Below are positions 48,727 to 58,742 of a DNA stretch of 64,000 bases, in pieces (within the stretch, counting starts at the first letter, position 1; the number at the start of each line of letters is the position of its first letter). The position numbers and the translations under genes are program-made. The stretch is from Thermoactinomyces sp. DSM 45892 (lineage in GTDB: Bacteria; Bacillota; Bacilli; Thermoactinomycetales; Thermoactinomycetaceae): positions 1 through 64,000 of the forward strand of contig NZ_FNPL01000004.1 in assembly GCF_900107305.1 (NCBI RefSeq). Reading direction: 5' to 3'. A model generated the notes under the pieces. It was not told where the DNA came from and searched no databases. It saw nothing but the letters and a program-made list of their open reading frames with translations.

Positions 48727-48957
48727 TTGAAGGACTTTGCCATTATTCTGATCCGATTTTATCGCAAATGTATCTCCCCTTTGAAACCTCAGCCCACTTG
48801 CCGATTTTATCCAACCTGCTCACAATACGGTTTAACTGCCTATCAACGATTCGGTTTTGTAAAAGGAACATGGCTTACGATGATGCGAATTTTTAAGTGT
48901 CATCCGTTTCATCCAGGTGGAATGGATCCTGTTCCCGAAAAAAAGATACGTGTATAG
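48727..48957 (+). CDS. yidD: Membrane protein insertion efficiency factor YidD
   Basis: 76 residues from TTG 48727. [20 protein letters not shown] and [16 protein letters not shown] are the YidD hallmarks, with the three conserved Cys. It aids membrane protein insertion with YidC. It lies between rnpA and yidC as in many bacteria. Confidence 0.95.
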   Translation: MKDFAIILIRFYRKCISPLKPQPTCRFYPTCSQYGLTAYQRFGFVKGTWLTMMRIFKCHPFHPGGMDPVPEKKIRV

Positions 48958-48986
48958 CTTGGGATGATCTGAGAGGAGGAGAGGAC

Positions 48987-49715
48987 GTGCGTTTGAACCG
49001 CAAATGGATGTTGTTAACGGTACTAATTCTTAGTTTTGCGCTACTTACAGGATGTTCAACAACAGGGAAGATTGACCCAGAATCAGGCTTGTGGGATCGC
49101 TACTTGGTATATCCGCTTTCCCAATTACTTGATTATTTTTATGACTTGTTTGGTACATATGGGGTCTCTATTTTGATCGTTACGTTTTTGGTACGTTTAT
49201 TAATCTTGCCACTGTCTATTAAACAACAAAGAAGCATGCAAGAGATGCAAGTGATTCAGCCTAAGATCCAGAAGTTACGTACGAAATATAAAAAAGATCA
49301 ACAGAAGCAACAGCAAGAGATGATGAAGCTTTATAAAGAGCATAATGTAAATCCGATGTCAGGCTGTCTGCCTATGGTGGTACAGATTCCGATCTTTATT
49401 GCCTTTTATCAAGCGATTCAATTTGATCCACAGATAGCAAAATCAACCTTCTTGTACCTTCAATTAGGAAAACCAGATCCTTACTTGATTTTCCCGCTTC
49501 TAGCGGCCTTTACGACTTATATTCAGATGATTGCACAAGGAAGTGCAAATACATCACAAACACGAATCCTTATTTGGATTATGCCAATTATGATTTTTAT
49601 CATTGGTTACAACTTGCCTTCTGCTCTTGCATTGTACTGGGTATACGGCAATATCTTTACTATTTTGCAGTACATGATTTTCAGCCGCAAAAAAGTAGGA
49701 AAAGCAGCGGCATAA
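48987..49715 (+). CDS. yidC: Membrane protein insertase YidC/SpoIIIJ type
   Basis: 242 residues from GTG 48987 (AGGAGG upstream). A lipoprotein signal peptide with LLTGC is followed by five membrane segments. The conserved Arg of the hydrophilic groove is in FLVRLLILPLSIKQQRSMQE. It inserts membrane proteins alone or with SecYEG; in Bacillus the paralogue SpoIIIJ is needed for sporulation. The usual partner gene jag is missing downstream. Confidence 0.95.
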   Translation: MRLNRKWMLLTVLILSFALLTGCSTTGKIDPESGLWDRYLVYPLSQLLDYFYDLFGTYGVSILIVTFLVRLLILPLSIKQQRSMQEMQVIQPKIQKLRTKYKKDQQKQQQEMMKLYKEHNVNPMSGCLPMVVQIPIFIAFYQAIQFDPQIAKSTFLYLQLGKPDPYLIFPLLAAFTTYIQMIAQGSANTSQTRILIWIMPIMIFIIGYNLPSALALYWVYGNIFTILQYMIFSRKKVGKAAA

Positions 49716-49730
49716 AAGATGACAACTGTG

Positions 49731-49817
49731 AAAAATGCCTCTTGTGTGAGGGAATTCAGACTGTAAACAAATGTAGCTTTTGTCGACAAACTGAATCCTC
49801 GCTAGGAGGCGTTTTTT
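49731..49817 (+). terminator. Long branched hairpin after yidC
   Basis: AAAAATGCCTC (49731-49741) pairs with GAGGCGTTTTTT (49806-49817), and inside it GAGGGAATTCAG pairs with CTGAATCCTC. The outer stem with its T-run is a terminator. The inner arm is more than a terminator needs and may be a structured leader of mnmE. Confidence 0.6.
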
Positions 49818-49878
49818 GTTAAACTGCATCTTTGAAGGGAATTGTAAAATTGTGTTATGATGATCGAGGTGAAACAAG

Positions 49879-51264
49879 ATGCTATTTGAAAATGATACAA
49901 TTGCTGCGATTGCAACTGCACTGGGTGAAGGCGGTATCGCTGTCATCCGTGTGAGTGGTCCGCAAGCAATTGAAAAAGTAGATAAACTATATACAGGTAA
50001 GGAATCCTTAGAACAAACGCCGACACATACGGTGCGTTATGGATATATCGTTCAACCGGAAACAGAAGAGCGGATTGATGAGGTACTCGTTACAGTGATG
50101 CGTGCACCTAAAACCTTTACACGAGAAGATGTAGTAGAGATTAGCTGTCACGGTGGACTGATTCCCGTTCAGGCGACACTCAAGGCTCTACTATCGGTCG
50201 GGATTCGTTTGGCGGAACCAGGAGAATTTACCAAGCGTGCCTTCTTAAATGGTCGGATTGATTTGTCCCAAGCGGAAGCTGTGATGGACCTGATTCGTGC
50301 GAAAACCGATCGCGCAGCTAAAGTAGCGAACCAACAAGCAGAAGGACGCTTATCGAAGTTAATCCAACAATTGCGAGAAGAGATCGTAGAAACGTTAGCT
50401 CATTTAGCGGTAAATGTAGACTATCCTGAATATGACGCTGAAGTTATGACGAGTCAGTTTTTACAAGAACGATGTGGATATATTATGGGTCATATTGACG
50501 AATTACTCCAAACAGCACGTCAAGGGAAGATCTTACGAGAGGGGATCGCTACGGCTATCATCGGGCGCCCTAACGTGGGGAAGTCCTCTTTGATGAATGT
50601 ATTGACTCAGGAGAACAAAGCGATTGTGACGGATATCCCGGGAACGACTCGGGATGTGCTTGAGGAATATGTAAATGTTCGCGGGATTCCGCTTAAATTA
50701 TTAGATACAGCAGGCATCCGGGAGACAGAAGATCTGGTAGAGCAGATCGGAGTCGAGCGTTCCCGACAAGCTTTAGAACGGGCTGATTTAGTATTATTAG
50801 TGCTAAATCAAGCAGAGGAATTACAAGAAGAAGATCGCAGACTCTTAGAGCAGATTCAGCATGTGACGGCGATTGTGATTATGAACAAAATGGATTTGCC
50901 TGGTAAATGTTCGATCGAAGAGGTACGTTCAGCTATCTCAGAACATACCCCCGTGATTACCACCTCTTTGAAGGAGGAGCAGGGGATTCACCAGTTGGAA
51001 GAAGCAATTTCCTCTTTATTTTTTACAGGGAAAGTAGCAATGGCAGATAGTACGTATGTGAGCAATGCACGCCATATCCATCTATTGGAGGAAGCAAAAA
51101 ATAGCATTCAAGATGTGTTAAATGGGATTGAGCTCGGGATGCCGTTAGACTTAGTGGAGATCGACCTAAAAAATGCATGGCAGTTTCTAGGGGAAGTAAT
51201 TGGAGATGCGGTGGCGGAAGACCTGATTGACCAGATTTTTTCCCAGTTCTGCCTAGGTAAATGA
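49879..51264 (+). CDS. mnmE: tRNA modification GTPase MnmE
   Basis: 461 residues. With MnmG it adds the 5-carboxymethylaminomethyl group to U34 of certain tRNAs. N-terminal folate-binding domain, helical domain, and a GTPase inserted at about 220-380: [28 protein letters not shown]. The C-terminal FCLGK carries the conserved Cys. GAGGTG precedes the ATG. Confidence 0.98.
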   Translation: MLFENDTIAAIATALGEGGIAVIRVSGPQAIEKVDKLYTGKESLEQTPTHTVRYGYIVQPETEERIDEVLVTVMRAPKTFTREDVVEISCHGGLIPVQATLKALLSVGIRLAEPGEFTKRAFLNGRIDLSQAEAVMDLIRAKTDRAAKVANQQAEGRLSKLIQQLREEIVETLAHLAVNVDYPEYDAEVMTSQFLQERCGYIMGHIDELLQTARQGKILREGIATAIIGRPNVGKSSLMNVLTQENKAIVTDIPGTTRDVLEEYVNVRGIPLKLLDTAGIRETEDLVEQIGVERSRQALERADLVLLVLNQAEELQEEDRRLLEQIQHVTAIVIMNKMDLPGKCSIEEVRSAISEHTPVITTSLKEEQGIHQLEEAISSLFFTGKVAMADSTYVSNARHIHLLEEAKNSIQDVLNGIELGMPLDLVEIDLKNAWQFLGEVIGDAVAEDLIDQIFSQFCLGK

Positions 51265-51282
51265 TGAGGTGAAGAAATCAAG

Positions 51283-53157
51283 ATGAATAATCAATATGAC
51301 GTGATCGTCATCGGTGCAGGCCATGCCGGATGTGAAGCGGCGCTTGCCTCAGCTCGTATGGGATGTACGACGTTACTCCTTACATTAAGTTTAGATACCA
51401 TCGCCTATATGCCATGTAATCCATCCGTAGGGGGACCTGCGAAGGGTCATGTGGTACGGGAATTGGATGCACTTGGCGGGGAGATGGGAAAAAATATAGA
51501 TAAAACCCATATCCAAATGAGAATGTTAAATACGGGAAAAGGGCCTGCTGTCTATGCGCTACGTGCTCAAGCTGATAAATTATTATACCAACGTGAGATG
51601 AAGCGAGTTTTGGAACAAGAACCAAACTTGGAGATTCATCAAAATATGGTGGAGCGATTCATCATAGAGGATGGAGAGTGCCGGGGCGTTATGACTCGGA
51701 CAGGTACTTCATATCGTGCGAAATCCGTGGTTCTTACAACGGGGACCTATTTACGCGGGAAAATTATTATTGGAGACTTGGCTTATGAGAGTGGTCCAAA
51801 TAATCAGCAGCCATCGATTAACTTAGCGCTTCATCTGCAGGAGTTAGGGTTTGAGATGGTGCGTTTTAAAACAGGGACTCCTCCGCGTGTTAGTGCGAAG
51901 AGCATCGATACCAGCGTGATGGAGATTCAGCCGGGGGATGAGGTTCCACGTGCTTTTTCCTATGAAACAACAGAATATATTACAGATCAACTTCCATGTT
52001 GGTTAACGTATACGAACGAGAAAACACACGAATATATTCAAGAAAATCTACATCGTGCCCCGATGTATTCCGGTACGATTGAAGGTAGGGGTCCTCGCTA
52101 TTGTCCATCCATAGAGGATAAAATTGTTCGTTTCTCTGATAAAAATCGCCATCAAATCTTTATTGAACCGGAAGGGCGCGCGACAGAGGAGATTTACGTT
52201 CAGGGATTATCAACAAGCTTGCCAGAGGATGTACAACTTGAGATGTTGCGTACCATTAAGGGAATGGAAAAAGCCGAGATGATGCGGACAGGTTATGCGA
52301 TCGAATACGATGCGATTGTTCCTACTCAATTATGGCCTAGCTTAGAAACGAAAGAAGTGCCTGGACTCTTTACAGCCGGACAGATCAACGGGACTTCTGG
52401 GTATGAAGAAGCTGCAGCTCAAGGTGTTATGGCGGGTATTAATGCTGCGAGAAAAGTACAAGGTAAGGATTCGGTTGTGCTAGATCGATCGGAGGCTTAT
52501 ATTGGTGTTTTGATTGATGATCTGGTGACGAAGGGGACAAATGAACCGTATCGTCTGCTTACTTCGCGGGCCGAATATCGTCTTTTGTTACGCCATGATA
52601 ATGCAGATCTTCGACTAACAGAGATTGGATATGACATTGGATTAATTAAGGAAGATCGCTATCGCCTTTTTACTGCCAAGAAAGAAGCGATCGCCCGTGA
52701 AATAGCCCGTTTGCGTGCGACGAAAGTACGTCCAACACCAGAAGTACAGCAAATCTTACGCGATATGGGGACAAATGAGATCAATAATGCGGTTGAATTA
52801 GCAAATTTGATTAAGCGTCCGGAACTTGGTTATGAGCAGATTGCGAGGATGGCACCGCCGGAGGAATCCGTGTCGCCAGATGTAGCAGAACAGGTAGAAA
52901 TTCAACTCAAATATGAAGGTTATATCTCAAAATCACTACAACAAGTTGAAAAGATGAAGAAGATGGAAGAAAAGCGGATTCCTCATTGGATCGATTATTC
53001 TAAGATTGCAGGTATTTCCTCGGAAGCACGAGAGAAATTAGAGCAGATTCGTCCGATTTCACTGGGGCAAGCAACACGTATTTCAGGCGTGAATCCAGCT
53101 GATATCTCGATCTTAATGGTGCATATGGAACAAGGGACAAAAGCCGTTGAAGCATAA
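51283..53157 (+). CDS. mnmG: tRNA uridine modification enzyme MnmG
   Basis: 624 residues. FAD-binding Rossmann motif [17 protein letters not shown] near the start, and the conserved TGTYLRGKI and [16 protein letters not shown] motifs. Works with MnmE. It follows mnmE by 18 bases, with GAGGTGAAG before its ATG. Confidence 0.98.
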   Translation: MNNQYDVIVIGAGHAGCEAALASARMGCTTLLLTLSLDTIAYMPCNPSVGGPAKGHVVRELDALGGEMGKNIDKTHIQMRMLNTGKGPAVYALRAQADKLLYQREMKRVLEQEPNLEIHQNMVERFIIEDGECRGVMTRTGTSYRAKSVVLTTGTYLRGKIIIGDLAYESGPNNQQPSINLALHLQELGFEMVRFKTGTPPRVSAKSIDTSVMEIQPGDEVPRAFSYETTEYITDQLPCWLTYTNEKTHEYIQENLHRAPMYSGTIEGRGPRYCPSIEDKIVRFSDKNRHQIFIEPEGRATEEIYVQGLSTSLPEDVQLEMLRTIKGMEKAEMMRTGYAIEYDAIVPTQLWPSLETKEVPGLFTAGQINGTSGYEEAAAQGVMAGINAARKVQGKDSVVLDRSEAYIGVLIDDLVTKGTNEPYRLLTSRAEYRLLLRHDNADLRLTEIGYDIGLIKEDRYRLFTAKKEAIAREIARLRATKVRPTPEVQQILRDMGTNEINNAVELANLIKRPELGYEQIARMAPPEESVSPDVAEQVEIQLKYEGYISKSLQQVEKMKKMEEKRIPHWIDYSKIAGISSEAREKLEQIRPISLGQATRISGVNPADISILMVHMEQGTKAVEA

Positions 53158-53206
53158 CGAGATGGGTCTGGTGAAAGCCGGATCCATTTTTGAAGGAGGG
53201 TGTTCT

Positions 53207-53932
53207 TTGGAACAGGGATTGTGGTTACAAGAAGCAGTGAAATCATGGGGAATCGACCTTGATGAGACACAGCTAAAGCAGTTTGATCAGTATTTTCACC
53301 TATTAGTCGAAACCAATAAAGTGATGAATCTAACGGGAATCACAGAGGAGAGGGAAGTGTATGTGAAGCACTTCTACGACTCCCTTACCTTGATGTTGCA
53401 ACTAGGGGAAAAAGGGAAGTCAGCCTTCCATATGATCGATGTAGGGACAGGAGCAGGCTTTCCAGGAATCCCGCTTAAAATTGCCAATCCAGACTGGAAA
53501 GTGGTGCTGTTAGACTCTTCACGCAAGCGGATTCAGTTTCTCGAGCAAGTAGTGGCAGAGCTTGGTTTACAACATGTGACTTGTATACACGGGAGAGCAG
53601 AGGATTTTGCGCATCAAACAGAATATCGACAGATATTTGATCTAGCGACCGCCCGTGCCGTAGCGAAGCTAAATGTCATTGCTGAATATTGTCTCCCCTT
53701 TGTAAAGGTAGGTGGAAGCTTTATCGCGATGAAGGGTTCCGTAGTAGAGGAAGAAGTAATAGAAGCAAGGCGTGCCCTCCATGTCTTAGGAAAGAACCAA
53801 GTAGAGGTACGAAAACTTACACTACCCGACGAGATGGGAAGCCGGCACTTGGTACATTTGACCAAACGGGATCATACCCCGAAAGTATATCCACGAAAAG
53901 CCGGAACGCCAGTAAAACAGCCTATTATATAA
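53207..53932 (+). CDS. rsmG: 16S rRNA m7G527 methyltransferase RsmG
   Basis: 241 residues from TTG 53207, chosen for AAGGAGGG upstream and the match to the usual length; the frame is open from 53147. SAM-binding motif DVGTGAGFPGIPL and downstream ATARAVAKLNVIAEYCLP. Methylates G527 of 16S rRNA. Last gene of the mnmE-mnmG-rsmG group, followed by a terminator. Confidence 0.96.
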   Translation: MEQGLWLQEAVKSWGIDLDETQLKQFDQYFHLLVETNKVMNLTGITEEREVYVKHFYDSLTLMLQLGEKGKSAFHMIDVGTGAGFPGIPLKIANPDWKVVLLDSSRKRIQFLEQVVAELGLQHVTCIHGRAEDFAHQTEYRQIFDLATARAVAKLNVIAEYCLPFVKVGGSFIAMKGSVVEEEVIEARRALHVLGKNQVEVRKLTLPDEMGSRHLVHLTKRDHTPKVYPRKAGTPVKQPII

Positions 53933-53934
53933 GC

Positions 53935-53976
53935 AAAAAAGCGAATTCCTACCAACGATAGGATTCGCTTTTTTTT
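53935..53976. terminator. Bidirectional terminator
   Basis: AAAAAAGCGAATTCCTA pairs with TAGGATTCGCTTTTTT between convergent rsmG and the 548-residue gene; A and T runs on both sides. Confidence 0.9.
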
Positions 53977-55621
53977 ATCCAAGATTATCAATTAAGTTGT
54001 GCAACCCACGCAAAGCAAGTTTTCGCTTTTCGATTTGATCAAGTTCTTGTCGTTTGCGGTTGTTCTGGGAGATAGGCGTGAGGAATTCCTCCCATGAGTT
54101 ATATCCATAGGCGTCTTCAAACTCAATTTCATCGGCTTTTAATCCATTGTTTTGCTGAGAAGCAAGCGGGTTTGAGTCGTTCTCCTTCTCATGGAGGAGC
54201 TTGTTATCAACATGATAACTACTCTTGCCTGTGCTAAGATCGCCTTCAGGTGAGAAGGAGAATAGATCAAAAGGGGAGTGATCTCCTTTTGGTTCTAGAC
54301 TCTTTTTTTTTCGTTCTTTTTCTGTATCTTTTCCCGTATTTAGATCAATGTTCTGGAAGAGTCTACTTTTCTTTTGTGTGCGAGACCGCCTTCTAGGAGC
54401 AAATGAGGCATCGGGTGTTACGATTTCATCTTCTAGATGGGGAGTCTTCTGGGTATCTTTTGGTTTTTCCAATAAGGTGAGAGAAACCAAGTTAGATGAT
54501 GGCTTCATAGGTTTTAGCGTTTCTACCTTCACCGGCTCGATGGATTCTTTTGGATCGACTCCTGGTTCCGGTTCATTGGAAAAGAACTCAAATGAGTCAG
54601 GAGAGGGCTTGCGTTGCCTGGACTGAGAAAACTTCTTCCTTAAGCGAATATCACGTTCTTTATAGGTGTGATGTGGCTCTTTAGATGATGACGCCTTCTG
54701 AAAAGAAAACACAAATTCAGTGTCCTGATTCTGGTTTTCAACAGATTCTAATGCTACTTTTTCTGATGCTGTTTCTGGTATATCTGATATCGTTTCAATC
54801 GGTGTGTCAGCTTCTTCAAGAGAAGGGGGGGATTCCCTTAAATCGATGTCAGAATGAGCTAGATTCTTTTTATCAGACTGTTGGATTCTATCAAATAAGT
54901 GACTGGTAAGAGAGCTTTGTAGATCCGTTTTAGTGTGTTCTCTAGTGAGACGATCTTTGAGCGAATTTTCCCGGTTCCAGAGGAGACTAGGTAAAATAGA
55001 TTCAGGTTGATTCTTAGGAGCTGAGATCGAATCATCTTGGTCATCGTCCTTAACTGATCCGGTATCCTTCTGTGATGGAGGAGCAGGCTGTTCCTCTGGT
55101 TGCGAGGGTGCGTGATCCCATTTTTGAGCTACAATTTGGGATTCCGGAAGGTTCTCTATAGGATGTACATCTAGAGTGGGATCAAATTCTTCTATAGGAT
55201 CAAAATAATCATCTTCTACCTTTAATTCTAAATCATCATTTACTTCTACATAACTAGATGAGACAGTAGGCGATGTTGCTACTAAATCGGACCCATACCG
55301 TTCATCTGGTAAGAAAATATCTTCTATCGCCCCGTCATGAGATGTTTGATTCTCCACGGCAACCAATTCGGTTTGAAATACGAATGTGGTTGTTTTGTGG
55401 AGTGGGGTATGTACTTCTTGTTTATGAGCAACGATTTTGTGGTCTTTACTCAGCGATGCATGGGTGGAAAGCGTTTCTTGACAGATTAAAGATGTTGTAA
55501 CGTGGAGGTCTAAATCGATCAAGAGAACCTTCTGACCCTGTTGTTCACTGGCTAAGATGGCCTGTTCAGCTTTTTCTCTCGATCCTAGAATAATCACGTC
55601 AAATTCTTCTAAGTGAGACAT
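53975..55621 (-). CDS. Large mostly disordered protein with degenerate Rossmann-like N-terminus
   Basis: 548 residues, GAAGGAGGG before ATG. The first 40 residues (FDVIILGSREKAEQAILASE, then QQGQKVLLIDLDLH) look like the first beta-alpha-beta unit of an FAD/NAD-binding oxidoreductase, but the glycine motif GxGxxG has become GSREKA. The rest (about 60-500) is acidic, Ser/Pro/Glu-rich and expected to be disordered. A short ordered tail follows (YGYNSWEEFLTPISQNNRKR to the end). No family is recognised. It is inserted between rsmG and the ParM-like gene, close to noc, soj and spo0J, and may be lineage-specific. Confidence 0.75.
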   Translation of the reverse strand: MSHLEEFDVIILGSREKAEQAILASEQQGQKVLLIDLDLHVTTSLICQETLSTHASLSKDHKIVAHKQEVHTPLHKTTTFVFQTELVAVENQTSHDGAIEDIFLPDERYGSDLVATSPTVSSSYVEVNDDLELKVEDDYFDPIEEFDPTLDVHPIENLPESQIVAQKWDHAPSQPEEQPAPPSQKDTGSVKDDDQDDSISAPKNQPESILPSLLWNRENSLKDRLTREHTKTDLQSSLTSHLFDRIQQSDKKNLAHSDIDLRESPPSLEEADTPIETISDIPETASEKVALESVENQNQDTEFVFSFQKASSSKEPHHTYKERDIRLRKKFSQSRQRKPSPDSFEFFSNEPEPGVDPKESIEPVKVETLKPMKPSSNLVSLTLLEKPKDTQKTPHLEDEIVTPDASFAPRRRSRTQKKSRLFQNIDLNTGKDTEKERKKKSLEPKGDHSPFDLFSFSPEGDLSTGKSSYHVDNKLLHEKENDSNPLASQQNNGLKADEIEFEDAYGYNSWEEFLTPISQNNRKRQELDQIEKRKLALRGLHNLIDNLG

Positions 55622-56309
55622 ATCTTTCCCTCCTTCTTTTAGATGTTTGCAGTCGGGTTATAATTATATATTTTATTATCTCTCTTTTTGCAAGTCATTT
55701 CTAGATAAAACTATTATGTTTGCTTGTTTTTTTAGTTGGATAGATGAACAAATTGGCTATGAAGTGTCATGAAGTATGAAATTTGTCCATCGTTCAAATA
55801 GGAAAGAACAAGATATCACAATCTGGATTCTACTACTCATGGGCCCCCGGGGCTGTGTATTTGCTACTTAATGTGCCCCGGGGCAGGAGATCTCGATGGG
55901 AAGTAGGGGAGTCCGCTTCGTTCTTCTTCGCTTCGGACAAGTGACAAAACTCGCAAAAAGCGCTCAAACATTGCCACAGACCATCCTAGCTACGAACAAC
56001 TACGCTAAGAAGGATCACTAACCTCGCAGTGAGCAGATCCTCAGCCCTTAGTCAGCAGAGTCTACTAGTTATGTTTAAGCTTGTAATGAATAAATTTACT
56101 TAAGAAGTCCAAGCATGTATTTGTTCTTGAACTCCGAAGTAAGGGGCGCTTTTGGTGCAACTTGTCTGAGCGTTCTTTGCGAGTTTTGCACCTGCCCCTA
56201 CGTAGGATGGAGGAGCGGACATCTCTACATCTCTGAGGATCGGTATTTGAGCCGTGATCGAACAGACTCTCCTGTCCTCGTTGCCCTTAAAACAACTCCA
56301 ATTGCTTAT
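55622..56309. other. 690-bp intergenic region rich in inverted repeats
   Basis: No gene with a supportable start. GC content is above that of the flanks in places. It holds two CCCCGGGG palindromes (55845, 55876), a 22-bp imperfect inverted repeat pair (55945-55966 and 56167-56188) and a nested hairpin (56142-56199). The promoter of the minus-strand 548-residue gene should lie near 55640-55740, which is AT-rich. Confidence 0.6.
55945..56188. repeat. 22-bp inverted repeat pair
   Basis: CAAAACTCGCAAAAAGCGCTCA (22 bases, 55945-55966) has its complement at 56167-56188 with two mismatches. A second stem, AGGGGC..GGTGCAA with TTGCACC.GCCCCT (56142-56199), overlaps one arm. No open reading frame is linked to it. 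Confidence 0.7.
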
Positions 56310-56352
56310 ATACAAACGCCCCCCCTTGATATCTTTGGGGGGGCGTTTGTAT
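56310..56352. terminator. Terminator of ParM-like gene
   Basis: ATACAAACGCCCCCCC pairs with GGGGGGGCGTTTGTAT; very GC-rich stem, 7 bases after the minus-strand ParM-like gene. Confidence 0.85.
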
Positions 56353-56358
56353 AAGAGG

Positions 56359-57555
56359 CTATTTCTTTGTTGGTACAGCGACGACTTTCTTCTTGGAACC
56401 TTTTTCGCTTAGATGATCTGGAACGGTAAACTCTTGTTGAATGGTTGCAGCAGCTTCTAGTAAATCCTTCACTGGCTGAGCTTTTGACTTTGATTGGGAG
56501 AATTTGCAGAGACCAAATCCGTTGGCGAATTGGGCATCAATGCCGTAATCCTCAGCGAAAATCAACTTATCGCCAAAGCGCTCACGGTAGAACGGTTTAA
56601 ACGGAATGGACGCGCCTCCGGTTAGGATGATGTATGTGATGTCATCTCCAAAGTCTAGACGTTGCCAAACTTCTTCTACTAACGATTCTCCAACTTCACG
56701 AATGGACTCGCTTACGATGTCGCTAATATCATGCGTTTTTCCTTTAAAGCTGATCTCACCAGAGCGAACAATGCGAGGTAAGCTCCAAATCGGATACTCT
56801 TTGCCATTGTTCTCTGGATCGATACCGCGGGTAAATTCTAGTAAACGTTTGGAGAGGAGAGTATATACGTTTAGCATCGCATGGCGGGAGGTAAAGCTTT
56901 GTCGTTTAATAATGGTTTCCCCATGTAAGGTCTCGATGTCAGAAGTACCGAAGCCGAGGTCGTTAATACTTACTTTTTGGATAAAGAGATCCTCATTTAG
57001 CAACTTCCCATCACGATCAAGTGCGATGTGGAAGAGAGTAGCCATCGGTTGACTGATTACATAGAGATTTTCTTTCTTGATCTCAAACTCAATTCTACGC
57101 CAAGGTAGATTTCCTTGTTTTACTTCGAAGCTATGTCGTCCGATCAGGCGGCGTTTTAACTCTTCTTTATAATCAATATAGCTATCTGTTGGTAAGGCTA
57201 CGGATACAATAGGCTCGTTACTACCCTGAAGCATGAGGCCTGTACTAACACGGAACATAATTTGATACTCTTGTTCACGAAACCAAGTTGGACTAAACAG
57301 ACGGCGCTTATGGGAATCAAATAATTCATCATCCCCAGATTGTTCAACTGCCAACTTCCCACAGAACCACTCGCGATCCCCTTCACGCTCCCGGTACATA
57401 ATGTTATGAGGATCATTGTTGTAGGTAATTTCCCCTACTCGGTTCGGTACTACCATGTTACGAATAAACATTTTATAGAATTTTCCGTTAGATTTAGATA
57501 CTACTTTCGTTCCATAGTATCCTTGGTCATTACCTATATAAACTGGCGAATTCAT
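56359..57555 (-). CDS. ParM/Alp-type actin-like ATPase on the chromosome
   Basis: 398 residues. Actin fold motifs: phosphate-1 GNDQGYYGTKVV, phosphate-2 DLGFGTSDIETL and adenosine motif IILTGGASIPFKPFYRE, in the ParM/StbA/Alp7 style. Such proteins form filaments that push plasmids apart or act in phage. Here the gene is in the core origin region between rsmG and noc, monocistronic, with TAGGAGG before ATG and a strong terminator. No ParR-like partner is next to it. A role in chromosome or plasmid positioning is inference. The C-terminal Lys-rich tail (KGSKKKVVAVPTKK) is unusual. Confidence 0.85.
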   Translation of the reverse strand: MNSPVYIGNDQGYYGTKVVSKSNGKFYKMFIRNMVVPNRVGEITYNNDPHNIMYREREGDREWFCGKLAVEQSGDDELFDSHKRRLFSPTWFREQEYQIMFRVSTGLMLQGSNEPIVSVALPTDSYIDYKEELKRRLIGRHSFEVKQGNLPWRRIEFEIKKENLYVISQPMATLFHIALDRDGKLLNEDLFIQKVSINDLGFGTSDIETLHGETIIKRQSFTSRHAMLNVYTLLSKRLLEFTRGIDPENNGKEYPIWSLPRIVRSGEISFKGKTHDISDIVSESIREVGESLVEEVWQRLDFGDDITYIILTGGASIPFKPFYRERFGDKLIFAEDYGIDAQFANGFGLCKFSQSKSKAQPVKDLLEAAATIQQEFTVPDHLSEKGSKKKVVAVPTKK

Positions 57556-57699
57556 ATGTATTCCTCCTAATAATGGATGAAATTATTCCCTCCAACGATT
57601 CTATCAAGTGCGGAATGAAAGGGTCAATCAAAATTCTCTGTTTTTCACATTTTCTAGATAGAAACCGTCTTATTAGAATAGTCAAATGATACAATCATA

Positions 57700-57715
57700 T
57701 GTTTCACGTGAAACA
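57700..57715. promoter_or_regulatory. parS: parS site
   Basis: TGTTTCACGTGAAACA matches the Spo0J-binding parS consensus completely. It is inside a 26-bp palindrome (57695-57720) between the ParM-like gene and noc, about 10 kb from oriC. Confidence 0.95.
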
Positions 57716-57823
57716 TATGATTGTCAATTTTTTCTTTTTTAGCAGGTAGTTGCTAACATGTAGCGAAATGTATACAAATCCCTCCCAATTTATTACGTAT
57801 AGGAAGGCGTAGGTGGTGAGTGT

Positions 57824-58654
57824 ATGAAGGAGCCCTTTACTCGTTTTTTTGGTTTATCAGAGAAGATAACGGAGCAAATGAAGGATATATCAGTAGCAGA
57901 GATTTCGGTCAGTCCTTATCAACCGCGTACGATATTTGAGGATGAACGGTTGGATGAACTATGCCAGACGATCCAACAACATGGGGTTATTCAACCTATT
58001 GTGGTCAGAAGAAAGCAAAAAGGGTATGAAATCATTGCGGGAGAGAGAAGATGGAGGGCGGTTCTTCGTCTAGGACTTCCTACCATTCCAGCTATTATTA
58101 AGGACATGTCAGATCATCAAGCCGCGTCTGCTTCACTCATTGAAAATTTACAGCGTGAAAATTTAACAGTGATTGAAGAGGCGAGAGCTTATCAGAACTT
58201 GATCGAGATCCAATCTCTTACACAAGAGGAGTTAGCCCAGAAATTAGGAAAAGGGCAGTCAACGATTGCCAATAAAATCCGGCTACTTCAGTTACCAATA
58301 GAGGTTCAAAATGAGCTTTTAAAAAGAACCATCACGGAAAGACACGCCAGAGCCCTATTGACGTTAAAAAAAGAAGATCTTATTTTATCTATGCTGGAAG
58401 AGATTATTCAAAAAGAATTAAATGTAAAGCAGTCAGAGGAAAAGATCAAGAAGCTGATGGAAATAAACGAAATTGAACAAAAACAGTTACGACGTAAGAG
58501 TTATACTCGAGATCTCAGACTGGCTGTAAATACGATTCGACAATCGATTGATTTAGTAAAGCAAACCGGGATGGAAATATCTACAGAAGAGAAGGAACAC
58601 GATGATTTTTACGAGGTTGTGATACGGATTCCTAAGCAGCCTGTTCATGCTTAG
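57824..58654 (+). CDS. noc: Nucleoid occlusion protein Noc
   Basis: 276 residues. ParB family: SPYQPRTIFEDERLDELCQT, the CTP-binding motif GERRWRAVLRLGLPTI, and HTH QEELAQKLGKGQSTIANKIR. The N-terminus MKEPFTRFFGL is the short amphipathic membrane-targeting helix that separates Noc from Spo0J. Noc binds its DNA sites and keeps FtsZ rings off the nucleoid. Placed next to soj-spo0J as in B. subtilis. Confidence 0.94.
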   Translation: MKEPFTRFFGLSEKITEQMKDISVAEISVSPYQPRTIFEDERLDELCQTIQQHGVIQPIVVRRKQKGYEIIAGERRWRAVLRLGLPTIPAIIKDMSDHQAASASLIENLQRENLTVIEEARAYQNLIEIQSLTQEELAQKLGKGQSTIANKIRLLQLPIEVQNELLKRTITERHARALLTLKKEDLILSMLEEIIQKELNVKQSEEKIKKLMEINEIEQKQLRRKSYTRDLRLAVNTIRQSIDLVKQTGMEISTEEKEHDDFYEVVIRIPKQPVHA

Positions 58655-58742
58655 TGTGGATTCGACAAGATCATGCATGCTTTACTTATAACGCTTATTT
58701 TCGATATGATGAGTGGGAAGTTTCTTAAAATGGGGTGATTGT

